A DNA stretch of 64,000 nucleotides from Streptomyces sp. NBC_01298 (GTDB lineage: Bacteria > Actinomycetota > Actinomycetes > Streptomycetales > Streptomycetaceae), in assembly GCF_035978755.1 (NCBI RefSeq), contig NZ_CP108414.1, positions 7,688,001 through 7,752,000 on the forward strand, given 5' to 3'. Positions 17,911-26,705 of this stretch are shown piece by piece. Numbering within the stretch: the stretch's first letter is position 1; the number at the start of each line of letters is the position of its first letter. Position numbers and translations under genes: made by a program. The notes below the pieces were generated by a model that was given only the letters and a program-made list of their open reading frames with translations, did not search any database and was not told where the DNA came from.

Positions 17911-18558
17911 GTGTCTCAGCCACGTTTTCTGTTCGTGTCCTGGGTGGATGTAGAAAGACGTCAGGCGCCTGCGCCAATGGCGGGGGGACCGCACGGGGTG
18001 TGCGGGAGCGGCAGCCACGGCGGCCAGGGCTGCAACGGAGGCCAGGGAGGCGGGCCCGACGCCGTCACCTGGCGCCTGGTCGGCTCCAACAATCACGAAC
18101 TCGGCCGCAGCCCCTCCGTGTTCCGCGCCCTCGGCGCCTGCGGCGCGGCCGTGGAACGGCTCCGGGAGCGGATCGGCGAGGCCGTCCCGATCGTGGCGAT
18201 GTCCACGGCCACGGCCTCGGCCGCGAGGGCGGGTGCGGGTGCGGGAACGGCCGCGGGTACGGCTACGGGCCCTCGCGGGGTGGGCGGTGCGGTCCAGGGC
18301 GGCCCCGGTGCCCTGTCCGGCTCCGGTGTCGGCGCCTGGACCTGGCAGCTCCTCCTCGACGAGCAGTGCGTGGCCGTGGCCGTCCGCACCTTCCGCCGCC
18401 AGCGCGAATGCCGGCACAGCCTCCAGCTGTTCCTGTCCGCCGCCGCCGAGGCGCAGGTGGCCTCCGGGGTCACCCACACCCGACGGCTGCGCGGTCTGCG
18501 GCTGCCCGGTGCCGGGGACGCCCCGGGGCTGGCCCTGCGCGGGGGAGGCCCGCGATGA
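17911..18558 (+). CDS. Protein with two DUF1508/YegP-like repeats, first gene of the Pst-like operon
   Basis: 215 aa, no signal peptide. Two copies of a short motif are visible: TWRLVGSNNHELGRSPSVF...CGAAVERLRERI at about residues 51-90, and WTWQLLLDEQCVAVAVRTFRRQRECRHSLQLFL at about 145-180. They are separated by an Ala/Gly-rich linker, and this W-x-L...F/Y...C...L pattern resembles YegP/DUF1508 repeats. The N-terminal part has a Gly-rich CGSGSHGGQGCNGGQ stretch. GTG 17911 is chosen because AAGGGGGG precedes it by 7 bases; ATG 17977 is the alternative. The stop overlaps pstC by 4 bases (ATGA), so it is translationally coupled to the transporter. Function unknown. Confidence 0.7.
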   Translation: MSQPRFLFVSWVDVERRQAPAPMAGGPHGVCGSGSHGGQGCNGGQGGGPDAVTWRLVGSNNHELGRSPSVFRALGACGAAVERLRERIGEAVPIVAMSTATASAARAGAGAGTAAGTATGPRGVGGAVQGGPGALSGSGVGAWTWQLLLDEQCVAVAVRTFRRQRECRHSLQLFLSAAAEAQVASGVTHTRRLRGLRLPGAGDAPGLALRGGGPR

Positions 18559-19577
18559 CCACGACCACGGTGATCCCCCCGGCCGTCCCCGAGGACGAGC
18601 GCATCACCCCGCGCGCCCTGTCCGGAAGCGGCGATCCGGCCGACCGGATCTTCCGCGGCTCGGCCCGCACGGCCGGCGCCGCCGTCCTGCTCGTCATGAC
18701 CCTGGTCGGCGTCTTCCTCGGGGTCCGCGCCGTGAGCGCCCTGGACGACGCCGGCTGGTCCTTCCTCACGACCTCCGCCTGGGAACCCGACTCCCACAAC
18801 TTCGGTGTGGCGGCGGTGCTGGTCGGCACCCTGCTGATCGGCGGCGTCGCGATCTCCTTCGCGCTGCCGCTGGCGATGGGCACCGCGCTCTACATCACCG
18901 AGTACGCGCCGCGCCGCGTCAAGCAGACCCTGATCAGCCTCGTCGACCTGATGGCCGCGGTGCCCAGCGTGGTCTACGGCCTGTGGGGCCTGTTCCTCTT
19001 CCAGCCGCACGTGGTCGGGCTGTCCCGCTGGCTGACCACGTACCTGGGCTGGTTCCCGCCCTTCGCGGTCGACGGGGACGACCCGAGCGATCCGCTCAGC
19101 CCGAACACCTTCTACACCTCCTCCACCTTCATCGCGGGCATGGTCGTCGCGCTGATGGTGACGCCGATCGCCTGTTCGGTGATGCGCGAGGCCTTCGCCC
19201 AGGCGCCGCCCGGCGAGCGCGAGGGCGCCTTCGCGCTCGGCGCCACCCCGTGGGGCGTCATCCGCTCCGTCGTCCTGCCCTTCGGCAGGGGCGGGATCAT
19301 CGGCGGCACCATGCTCGGGCTCGGCCGGGCACTGGGCGAGACCATCGCCGTCTACCTGATCATCTCCCCGGTCTTCGTGATCCAGCCGCACGTCCTCCAG
19401 AACGGCGCCATCTCCGTGTCCGCCCTGATCGCCCTGCGCTACGGCTCGGCCAGCCCCCTCGGGATATCCGCCCTCATGGCGGCCGGCCTCACCCTCTTCC
19501 TGATGACCCTGGTGGTCAACTTCATCGCCTCCTCGGTCGTGGCCCGCAGCCGCTCCGGAGCGGGGGCCGACGCATGA
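18555..19577 (+). CDS. pstC: Pst-type ABC transporter permease PstC
   Basis: 340 aa membrane protein. Six helices are predicted, beginning AAVLLVMTLVGVFLGVRAV. Family-typical stretches are DLMAAVPSVVYGLWGLFLFQP, the cytoplasmic EAA loop MREAFAQAPPGEREGAFALGATPWGVIRSVVLPFGRGGI, and GRALGETIAVYLIISPVF. It forms the import channel with PstA, driven by PstB. It overlaps both neighbours by 4 bases (ATGA). The locus differs from a standard pstSCAB operon: the binding proteins follow the permeases and pstB lies about 11 kb away. Transport of phosphate rather than another oxyanion is inferred from family only. Confidence 0.93.
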   Translation: MTTTTVIPPAVPEDERITPRALSGSGDPADRIFRGSARTAGAAVLLVMTLVGVFLGVRAVSALDDAGWSFLTTSAWEPDSHNFGVAAVLVGTLLIGGVAISFALPLAMGTALYITEYAPRRVKQTLISLVDLMAAVPSVVYGLWGLFLFQPHVVGLSRWLTTYLGWFPPFAVDGDDPSDPLSPNTFYTSSTFIAGMVVALMVTPIACSVMREAFAQAPPGEREGAFALGATPWGVIRSVVLPFGRGGIIGGTMLGLGRALGETIAVYLIISPVFVIQPHVLQNGAISVSALIALRYGSASPLGISALMAAGLTLFLMTLVVNFIASSVVARSRSGAGADA

Positions 19578-20914
19578 CCGCCCTCACGCACAAGCCGCAC
19601 CTCCCGGGCGCCGCCGACGCCGCGGCCGGTCCCGGTGCCGCGAACGGTCCCGGCGCCCCGGACGCCCCCGCCGCCACCGTCCGCCCGCCCGTGGTGCGGG
19701 ACGGTGCCGGGGTCCCGCCCGAACACCGGCGCAACACCGCGACATTGCACCTGCGCGACGTCCTCGCCATGGCGGGCGCGGCCGCCGCCGCGCTCGCCGT
19801 GACCGCCCTGCTGTTCGGCCGGCTCCTGCCCTTCAACGCGCCCCTCGGCTTCGTGGTCGTCCTCTACCTGGCCTTCATGGCCCTCTACGCCGTCCTGGTG
19901 TCCCTCGACGAATCCGCCGCCACCGTGCGGGCCCGCCTCGCGCAGGTCCTCGTGCACAGCATCGCGGCCCTGCTGATGACGGCCCTGGTGTTCGTCGTCG
20001 GCTACGTGCTGATGCGCGGCTGGTCCGCCCTGGCCCACCTCAACTTCTTCACCGAGGACATGGCCGCCACCGGCCCGCTGGAGCCGCTGACCCAGGGCGG
20101 GGCGCTGCACGCGATCGTCGGCACCCTGGAGCAGATCGGCATCGCGCTGGCCGTGTCCGTACCGCTGGGGCTGGCCTGCGCGGTGTTCCTCAACGAAGTG
20201 CCGGGCCGCTACGCCCGGTTCGTCCGCACCATCGTCGAAGCGATGACCGCGCTGCCCTCCATCGTGGCCGGCCTGTTCGTCTACGCGACCTGGATCCTGC
20301 TGCTCCACTTCGACAAGTCCGGATTCGCCGCCGCCCTCGCGCTGTCCGTGATGATGCTGCCGATCGTCATCAGGGCCTCCGACGTGGTGATCCGGCTCGT
20401 GCCGGGCTCGCTGAAGGAGGCCTCCTACGCGCTGGGGGCCGGTCAGTGGCGCACCGTGTGGACGGTGGTCCTGCCCACGTCCCGGTCCGGACTGACCACC
20501 GCCGTCATCCTGGGCACCGCCCGTGGCATCGGGGAGACCTCCCCGGTGCTGCTCACCTCGGGCATTGCCAACGGGCTCAACGCCAATCCCTTCGAGGGGC
20601 CGCAACTCTCGCTGCCGCTCGCGGTCTTCAGCCTGGTCCAGTCCCCGGAGAAGTCCATGATCGCCCGCGGGTTCGGCTGCGCCGCCCTGCTGATGGGGCT
20701 GGTGCTGCTGCTCTTCGTGCTCGCCCGCGTCATCGGCGGCAAGGCCCCGGGGCAGCTCGGCCGCGGGGCCCAGCACCGCCGGGTCCTCGCCTCCGCCCGT
20801 GACCTGGAGCGGATGCGGGCCCGGGCCGCCGAGCGGGACCTCGCCCTGGCCGAAGAGGAGGCCGGGGGGCCGGAGCCACAGGGGTGGCCGGCCGTACCTC
20901 CGCCCCGGGCGTAG
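19574..20914 (+). CDS. pstA: Pst-type ABC transporter permease PstA
   Basis: 446 aa, longer than the usual ~290-300 aa PstA. About 65 residues of Pro/Ala/Gly-rich cytoplasmic N-terminus and an extra pair of helices precede the core, and an Arg/Glu-rich cytoplasmic tail (RDLERMRARAAERDLALAEEEAGG) follows it. Core motifs are GTLEQIGIALAVSVPLGLACAVFLNE, MTALPSIVAGLFVYA, the EAA loop SLKEASYALGAGQWRTVWTVVLPTSRSGL, and TARGIGETSPVLLTSG. It pairs with the upstream PstC; the start overlaps the pstC stop. The extensions are possible docking sites for other products of this locus, which is inference. Confidence 0.92.
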   Translation: MTALTHKPHLPGAADAAAGPGAANGPGAPDAPAATVRPPVVRDGAGVPPEHRRNTATLHLRDVLAMAGAAAAALAVTALLFGRLLPFNAPLGFVVVLYLAFMALYAVLVSLDESAATVRARLAQVLVHSIAALLMTALVFVVGYVLMRGWSALAHLNFFTEDMAATGPLEPLTQGGALHAIVGTLEQIGIALAVSVPLGLACAVFLNEVPGRYARFVRTIVEAMTALPSIVAGLFVYATWILLLHFDKSGFAAALALSVMMLPIVIRASDVVIRLVPGSLKEASYALGAGQWRTVWTVVLPTSRSGLTTAVILGTARGIGETSPVLLTSGIANGLNANPFEGPQLSLPLAVFSLVQSPEKSMIARGFGCAALLMGLVLLLFVLARVIGGKAPGQLGRGAQHRRVLASARDLERMRARAAERDLALAEEEAGGPEPQGWPAVPPPRA

Positions 20915-20983
20915 CCGCCCCGCTCCTCGCGGCACCGCGCCGCGTCCATTCGTACGATCTGTGACCGATCAGGAGAGTTACCC

Positions 20984-22783
20984 ATGCCCGGACGACCCCC
21001 GGCATACCCCGTGCGTGCGCCTTCGGGCGACCGCGCACCCACCCGGCGCGGAAGCCTCCTCCTCCGCGGACTCGCGCTGCTCCTGGCGGCGCTGGCCGCC
21101 GTCCTGCCCGGCGCGGCGCCGGCCGCCGCCGAGAGCTACGTGCCGGTCTCCGGCGCGGGTTCCACCTGGAGCCAGAACGCCCTCGACCAGTGGCGGGCCA
21201 ACGTCAAGCAGTACGGCATGACGGTCAACTACAGCGGTACGGGATCGTCCGACGGCCGCAACCAGTTCCGCAACGGCACGGTCGACTTCGCGGTCTCCGA
21301 GATCCCGTACGGGATCAAGGACTCGGGGGTCGTGGACCCGCCGCCCTCGCGGAAGTTCGCCTACATGCCCATCGTCGCGGGCGGTACGGCCTTCATGTAC
21401 AACCTCAAGATCGGCAACCGCCGGGTCACCAACCTCCGCCTCTCCGGGGAGAACGTGGCCAAGATCTTCACCGGCGTGATCACCACCTGGAACGACCCGG
21501 CGATCAAGGCCGACAACCCGGGCCTCGCCACCGCCCTCCCCGCCCGCAGGATCGTCCCCGTCGTCCGCTCCGACGGCTCGGGCACGACGGCCCAGCTCAC
21601 CAAGTGGCTGAGCACACAGCACGGCGGGCTGTGGGACGCGTACTGCGGCAAGGCCGGCCGCTCCACGCCCTGCGGGCAGACCTCCAACTACCCCACCATC
21701 GCCGGGCGCGGGTTCGTCGGTCAGTCCGGCTCCAACGGCGTCTCCGGCTACGTGGCCCAAGAGGGCAACATCGGCACCATCACGTACGTGGAGTACTCCT
21801 ACGCGGTCTCCACGACGGGCTTCCCGGTCGTCAAGGTCCTCAACAAGTCGGGCTACTACACCGAACCCACCGCCCAGAACGTCGCCGTGTCGCTCGGCAA
21901 CGCGCAGATCGACCCCGTCGACCTCACGCAGAAGCTGGAAGGCGTCTACACGGGGGCCGACGAGCGGACCTACCCGCTCTCCAGCTACAGCTACATGATC
22001 ATCCCGACGGCGCAGGAGTCGAACTTCAACCCGCAGAAGGGCAAGGCGCTCGGCGCCTTCGCCTACTACTTCCTCTGCGAGGGCCAGCGCTCCGTCGACC
22101 GGCTCGGCTACTCGCCGCTCCCCATCAACCTCGTCCAGGCGGGTCTGACGCAGGTGCGCCGCATCCCCGGCGTGGTCGTGGCCAACATCGACATCAAGAA
22201 CTGCCGCAACCCCACCTTCTCGCCCGACGGCAGGAACATCCTGGCCGAGACCGCCCCGAAGCCCGCCGCCTGCGACAAGCAGGGCCCCACCCAGTGCGAG
22301 ACCGGCACCGGCGGCAACAAGAACCCCACGCAGAACGGCAGTTCCGGTGGCGGCGGCGCGGCGGCCTCCGGCGGGGCCACGGGCGGCGGTGCGGCGGCCT
22401 CCGGCGGCGGCACGGGGGGTACGGGCGGCACGGGAGGCGCGGCCTCCGGCGGGGCCACGGGCGGCTCCGCGGGAACGGCCGCGGGCGGCACGGCCGGAGC
22501 CACCGGCGGGAGCGGCGCGGCGGCCGCCACCGGCGGTACGGGTGACGGCTCGGCCAGCGGCGGCGCGGACGGCGGGGGCGTGGACCCGGTGACCGGGCAG
22601 CCCCTCGCGGCGGGCGCGGCCGACCTGTTCGGCATCCCCGTCACCACCTCGACCGGCATCGGCGGGTCCCTGCAGACCGTCCTGATGGTGCTCGGCGCCC
22701 TGATCCTGCTGGCCGTCACGGTCGCCCCTCCGCTGGTCACCCGGCGCCTTTCCCGGCGCGGCCGTACGGGAGGCGGGTCCTGA
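20984..22783 (+). CDS. PstS-like substrate-binding protein with C-terminal membrane anchor
   Basis: 599 aa. A signal peptide (LLLRGLALLLAALAAVLPGAAPAAA) leads into a PstS-type domain: VPVSGAGSTWSQNALDQW, GRNQFRNGTVDFAVSEIPYG, and the ligand motif RSDGSGTTAQLTKWL. This is followed by GNIGTITYVEYSYAV, YPLSSYSYMIIPT and a PLPINLVQ end. Unlike ordinary PstS it continues into a Gly/Ala/Ser-rich spacer of about 100 residues and a hydrophobic helix (LQTVLMVLGALILLAVTVA) with a basic tail, so it is tethered through its C-terminus. No lipobox Cys is seen. The ribosome binding site is AGGAGA. The stop overlaps the next ATG (TGATG). Confidence 0.9.
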   Translation: MPGRPPAYPVRAPSGDRAPTRRGSLLLRGLALLLAALAAVLPGAAPAAAESYVPVSGAGSTWSQNALDQWRANVKQYGMTVNYSGTGSSDGRNQFRNGTVDFAVSEIPYGIKDSGVVDPPPSRKFAYMPIVAGGTAFMYNLKIGNRRVTNLRLSGENVAKIFTGVITTWNDPAIKADNPGLATALPARRIVPVVRSDGSGTTAQLTKWLSTQHGGLWDAYCGKAGRSTPCGQTSNYPTIAGRGFVGQSGSNGVSGYVAQEGNIGTITYVEYSYAVSTTGFPVVKVLNKSGYYTEPTAQNVAVSLGNAQIDPVDLTQKLEGVYTGADERTYPLSSYSYMIIPTAQESNFNPQKGKALGAFAYYFLCEGQRSVDRLGYSPLPINLVQAGLTQVRRIPGVVVANIDIKNCRNPTFSPDGRNILAETAPKPAACDKQGPTQCETGTGGNKNPTQNGSSGGGGAAASGGATGGGAAASGGGTGGTGGTGGAASGGATGGSAGTAAGGTAGATGGSGAAAATGGTGDGSASGGADGGGVDPVTGQPLAAGAADLFGIPVTTSTGIGGSLQTVLMVLGALILLAVTVAPPLVTRRLSRRGRTGGGS

Positions 22784-25494
22784 TGCGCGTCCCGCTCCTC
22801 CGTACGGTGCACCGCACACCGCCGCGCACGCGCCGGATCCGGCTGCTCTTCGGCTCGCTGTGCCTGGTCCTGCTCCCCGTGGTCGCCACCTCCGGGCCCG
22901 CGGGCCTGGGGCCGCAGGCCGCGTACGCCGCCACCGGGGACGCCGCGGGCTCCGAGGTCACCGTGTCCGGGGCCGGCGACTTCGCCGACCTCAAGGTGAC
23001 CGTCGGCCAGACCCGCAACCTCGTCGGCCAGGTCGTCAAGATCTCCTGGACCGGCGGCAAGCCCACGGTCTCCGACACCGCATACAGCGCCAACTACCTC
23101 CAGATCATGCAGTGCTGGGGCGACGCGTCCACCGGCCCCGCCGTCGACCAGTGCCAGTTCGGCGGTTCCTCCGCCCTCGGCGCCGGCGCGGGCAACCAGG
23201 CCGGCGCCTACACCAACACCCGCCAGCTCAACTACGGGGACAACCTCCAGGACTCGGAACACGAGCCGCTGCCGCCGCCCACCCCGAGCGGGATCTCCTA
23301 CGCCCCCTTCCGCACGGTCGGCGGGGACCCGGTCAGCCCGGGCAACTGGAACGAGTTCTACGACGTCAACAGCACCAACGAGGTTCCGTACGCCCGCACC
23401 AACGCCCGCGGCTCCGGCGAGGTCTGGTTCGAGACCCAGACCGCCATCGAAGCCCCGGGCCTCGGCTGCGGCACCGCGGTCACCGGTTCCGGCGGCGCCG
23501 TCACCGGACGGGGCTGCTGGCTGGTGGTCGTGCCGCGCGGCGAGAAGGAGGTCGACGGCAGCGCGTACACCGCGCAGTCCAGCGGCCAGCTCCAGTCCTC
23601 CCCGCTCAGCCCGGCCAACTGGAAGCAGCGCCTCGTCGTCCCGCTCGGCTTCGAACCCCTCGGCAGCTACTGCCCCATCGGCGCCGAGGAACGCGGCACC
23701 CTCGGCTCCGAGATGGCCGCCGAGGCCGTCACCCGCTGGCAGCCCGCCCTGTGCCAGACCGGCGGCAAGGCCATCTACGGCTACGCCCAGGTCCCCGACG
23801 AGACGGCCCGCGTCAAGCTGCTCTCGGGCACGCCCGGGCTGGTCTTCCTCGGCCGGCCGGCGCCGGCCGACCCCGCCCGCAAACCCGTCTACGCGCCCGT
23901 GGCGCTCTCCGGCATCACCATCGGCTTCTTCATCGAGAGCCAGGCCGGATTCCAGGCGCCCGACGAGGTCAGGGCCCGCAACGGCATCCGGCTCGGCAGC
24001 CTGCGGCTCACCCCGAGGCTGGTGGCGAAGCTGCTGACCGAGTCCTACCAGGACGGCAACTCGCGCTTCGCCGCGAGCACCGCGAAGAACCCGGTGAACC
24101 TGGGCCACGACCCGGAGTTCATGCATCACAACCCCGACTACGCGGGTCTGGACTTCGGCGGCAAGCTCGGTGACGCCCTGGTCCCGCAGCCGCTCGCCGA
24201 CACCACCCGGCAGCTGTGGGAGTGGGTATCGCGGGACCCGGCCGCCCGGGAGTTCCTCGACGGCACCCCCGACAACACCGGCGCCCACGGGGACGCCTCG
24301 TACGCCGGGATGGCGGTGAACCCGAACTACCGGGGGATCTCCCTGCCGGTGGACACCTTCCCCAAGAGCGATCCGTACTGCCAGCCCTTCCCTGAGGAAC
24401 ACCCCGAGTTCCCGCTCTGCATCCAGGACAAGCACCCCTACGCCACCGACATGCACGCCGCCGCGCGCGCCGCGAGCCGGGGGGACACCCTGGCCCGTAC
24501 CTCCTGGGACGCCACGGCCACCCCGCCCACGTACAAGAAGGACCCGCCGCAGCTCGCCGGTTCGCGCGCCGTGCTCGCCGTCACCGATACCGCGACCGCC
24601 GACCGGTACGGCCTGGTGCGCGCCGAACTCCTCAACGCGGGCGGGAAGTTCGTCGCGCCCGAGCCCGCCGCGCTGATCGCCGCCGCGAAGGCCCGCAAGG
24701 CCGGGGCCGACGGGGTCAGTTCACCCGACCCGGCGGCCGCGGACCCGGCGGCGTACCCGCTCACCGTCCTCACCTACGCCGCCACCGTGCCCGCCGACCT
24801 CACGGAGGCGGAGGGCAGGGACTACGGCGCCATGCTGGCCTACGCGGCCGGCCAGGGGCAGACCCCGGGCGTGGCGGCGGGCAGCCTGCCGCACGGCTAC
24901 GCCCCGCTGCCGCAGGCCCTGCGCGCCCAGACCCGGGCGGCGGCGCAGCGGGTGAGCACCGAGGCGGGCAAGAAGCCGACGCCGTCGCCGGAGCCTTCGG
25001 CGCCGAGCAGCCCGCCCCCGGGCGGCGCGGGCGGTACCCCGTCCGGTACGGGCGGCTCGGCGGCCACCGGCGGCTCCGGCTCCGGCTCCGCGGGTACAGG
25101 GACCTCCGGCTCCGCATCCTCGGCGGCGGGCACCGGCTCCGCGGCGGGCGGCGCGGCGGGGCCCGGCCCCGCCCCGGCCTCGCCCAGCGCCGCCGCGGCG
25201 GTCACGGGCGGCGCGGGCGCCACCGGCACCTCGGGCGCCCCGGCCGCGCAGGCGACGGGGGCCACACCGGCCTGGGCCGTCGGAGCCATCCGCAACGTCC
25301 TGCTGGTCTGCCTCGTCGTGGGGGCGCTCGCCGCCTTCGCGGGGCCGCTGCTCCCGCGCTTCCTGCCCGGGGCCCTGTCCTGGCTGCGGTCGCTGCGCGG
25401 CGCGGCGGGCGGGGCGGCCGTGGGTCTGCCGGCGGACTGGGCGACCCACAAGAAACCCGGCCCGAGGGACTGGAGCCCGCCGGACAAGGACTGA
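22783..25494 (+). CDS. Large membrane-tethered binding-protein-like surface protein
   Basis: 903 aa. A signal peptide (GSLCLVLLPVVATSGPA...AYAATG) is followed by a ~750-residue ectodomain whose middle and end resemble the PstS/type-2 binding protein fold: KPVYAPVALSGITIGFFIE, GIRLGSLRLTPRLVAKLLTESY, YPLTVLTYAATVPADLTEAEG and GSLPHGYAPLPQALRAQT. The first ~330 residues (SEVTVSGAGDFADLKVTVGQ..., several Cys pairs) are unlike PstS and not recognised. A Pro/Ser then Gly/Ser/Ala spacer precedes a C-terminal helix (NVLLVCLVVGALAAFAGPLL) and a basic cytoplasmic tail. No GSGT ligand motif was found, so it may not bind the same ligand as its neighbours. It is coupled by TGATG to the upstream gene. Confidence 0.8.
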   Translation: MRVPLLRTVHRTPPRTRRIRLLFGSLCLVLLPVVATSGPAGLGPQAAYAATGDAAGSEVTVSGAGDFADLKVTVGQTRNLVGQVVKISWTGGKPTVSDTAYSANYLQIMQCWGDASTGPAVDQCQFGGSSALGAGAGNQAGAYTNTRQLNYGDNLQDSEHEPLPPPTPSGISYAPFRTVGGDPVSPGNWNEFYDVNSTNEVPYARTNARGSGEVWFETQTAIEAPGLGCGTAVTGSGGAVTGRGCWLVVVPRGEKEVDGSAYTAQSSGQLQSSPLSPANWKQRLVVPLGFEPLGSYCPIGAEERGTLGSEMAAEAVTRWQPALCQTGGKAIYGYAQVPDETARVKLLSGTPGLVFLGRPAPADPARKPVYAPVALSGITIGFFIESQAGFQAPDEVRARNGIRLGSLRLTPRLVAKLLTESYQDGNSRFAASTAKNPVNLGHDPEFMHHNPDYAGLDFGGKLGDALVPQPLADTTRQLWEWVSRDPAAREFLDGTPDNTGAHGDASYAGMAVNPNYRGISLPVDTFPKSDPYCQPFPEEHPEFPLCIQDKHPYATDMHAAARAASRGDTLARTSWDATATPPTYKKDPPQLAGSRAVLAVTDTATADRYGLVRAELLNAGGKFVAPEPAALIAAAKARKAGADGVSSPDPAAADPAAYPLTVLTYAATVPADLTEAEGRDYGAMLAYAAGQGQTPGVAAGSLPHGYAPLPQALRAQTRAAAQRVSTEAGKKPTPSPEPSAPSSPPPGGAGGTPSGTGGSAATGGSGSGSAGTGTSGSASSAAGTGSAAGGAAGPGPAPASPSAAAAVTGGAGATGTSGAPAAQATGATPAWAVGAIRNVLLVCLVVGALAAFAGPLLPRFLPGALSWLRSLRGAAGGAAVGLPADWATHKKPGPRDWSPPDKD

Positions 25495-25573
25495 AGTCCG
25501 CCGGACCAGCACTGAAGTCCGCGCCGCGGCTCCGCACGACGAAGGGCCGCGGCTCCCACGACGAGAGGAGGTG

Positions 25574-25657
25574 ATGCCCGGCGACGACCGTCTGACCAAT
25601 CCGCGCCAACGGAACTTCATCCCACGCGCGCCGGGCACCACCCCGGGCGCAGCCTAG
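25574..25657 (+). CDS. Possible 27-aa leader-type ORF in the gap before pstS
   Basis: In the 180-base gap an ATG at 25574 directly follows GAGGAGGTG and opens a frame of 27 codons ending in TAG, rich in Pro, Arg and Gly. The purine-rich box is nearly perfect but only about two bases from the ATG, which is too close for efficient initiation. The peptide has no recognisable feature. It may be chance, or the box may serve as an anti-SD-binding element. Confidence 0.2.
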   Translation: MPGDDRLTNPRQRNFIPRAPGTTPGAA

Positions 25658-25674
25658 CTGAGGGGTCATCCCAA

Positions 25675-26667
25675 GTGAACAAGAAGAAAATCGCCTTCGG
25701 CGTCTCGGCCTTCGCTCTCGCGGCGACCGTCGCCGGAGCCGGCCTCGCCGCCGCCGACCCGTCGGGCGCGCCGACGTACCGACAGCTCTCCGGCGTCGGC
25801 TCCGACACGACCCAGGACGTCATGAACGGCATGGCCCAGGCCATCACCGTCAACGGCCAGAAGGTCATCGGCTCCTACGACTCCACCGGCTCCGCGAACA
25901 TCACCACCAAGGACCCGGCCAACGGGAACTGCACCATCGCCCGCCCGAACGGCTCGGGCGCCGGCCGCTCCGCGCTGCTCACCTCCCTCCAGGCCGGCAA
26001 CGGCTGTCTGGACTTCGCCCGTTCCTCCTCGCTGAACCTGGCGGCGGCGGCTCCGGGCCTGACCTACGTGCCCTTCGCGGTCGACGGCGTCAGCTACGCC
26101 ATCACCCCCAGCTCGGCGATCCCGCGCAAGCTTCTCCTGACCGACCTGAAGGCGATCTACCACTGCGACCCGAACTACGTGGGTTCGGGCCCCAACTACG
26201 CCATGACGGTCTACCTGCCGCAGGCCGGCTCGGGCACCCGCAGCTTCTGGGAGTCCCAGATGGGGATCACGGACGCCGACGTCGTCGCCGGCGTCTACCC
26301 CTGCATCAAGGACAAGAAGGGCACCACCCCGGTGCAGGAGCACGACGGCCGCCTCCTCGACGACAAGTCGATCGTGCCGTTCTCCATCGCCCAGTACCAG
26401 TCGCAGTCCTCGCAGACCATCGCGGACCTGCGCGGCCGCGCCATCCTCGGCACGGTCGACGGCACGGCGCCCACCGTCCTCAACAGCGGGTTCGGCGTGA
26501 AGCGCGACGTCTACAACGTGATCCCGACCAGCAAGGTCGCCACCGCGCCGTGGAGCACCGTCTTCGTCGGCGCCAACTCCGAGGTCTGCAAGCAGACCTC
26601 GGTGATCAACACGTACGGCTTCGCCGCCAGCCCGAACTGCGGCGACACCACCAAGCAGACCCCCTGA
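25675..26667 (+). CDS. Secreted PstS-type substrate-binding protein
   Basis: 330 aa. A signal peptide (MNKKKIAFGVSAFALAATVAGAGLAAADP) leads into a compact binding-protein domain: LSGVGSDTTQDVMNGMAQ, GRSALLTSLQAGNGCLDFARSSS, YVPFAVDGVSYAITPSS, VYLPQAGSGTRSFWES and IVPFSIAQYQSQSSQ. The GSDTT and GSGTR stretches correspond to the oxyanion-binding loops of PstS. There is no lipobox and no C-terminal anchor, so it is released or held by partners; the downstream WxL/DUF916 proteins are candidates. GTG start with GAGGGG upstream. It is followed 39 bases later by the WxL-like gene. Confidence 0.9.
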   Translation: MNKKKIAFGVSAFALAATVAGAGLAAADPSGAPTYRQLSGVGSDTTQDVMNGMAQAITVNGQKVIGSYDSTGSANITTKDPANGNCTIARPNGSGAGRSALLTSLQAGNGCLDFARSSSLNLAAAAPGLTYVPFAVDGVSYAITPSSAIPRKLLLTDLKAIYHCDPNYVGSGPNYAMTVYLPQAGSGTRSFWESQMGITDADVVAGVYPCIKDKKGTTPVQEHDGRLLDDKSIVPFSIAQYQSQSSQTIADLRGRAILGTVDGTAPTVLNSGFGVKRDVYNVIPTSKVATAPWSTVFVGANSEVCKQTSVINTYGFAASPNCGDTTKQTP

Positions 26668-26705
26668 CCCTGATCGCCGCCCGAGCTTCACATTCTGGAG
26701 ACGTT

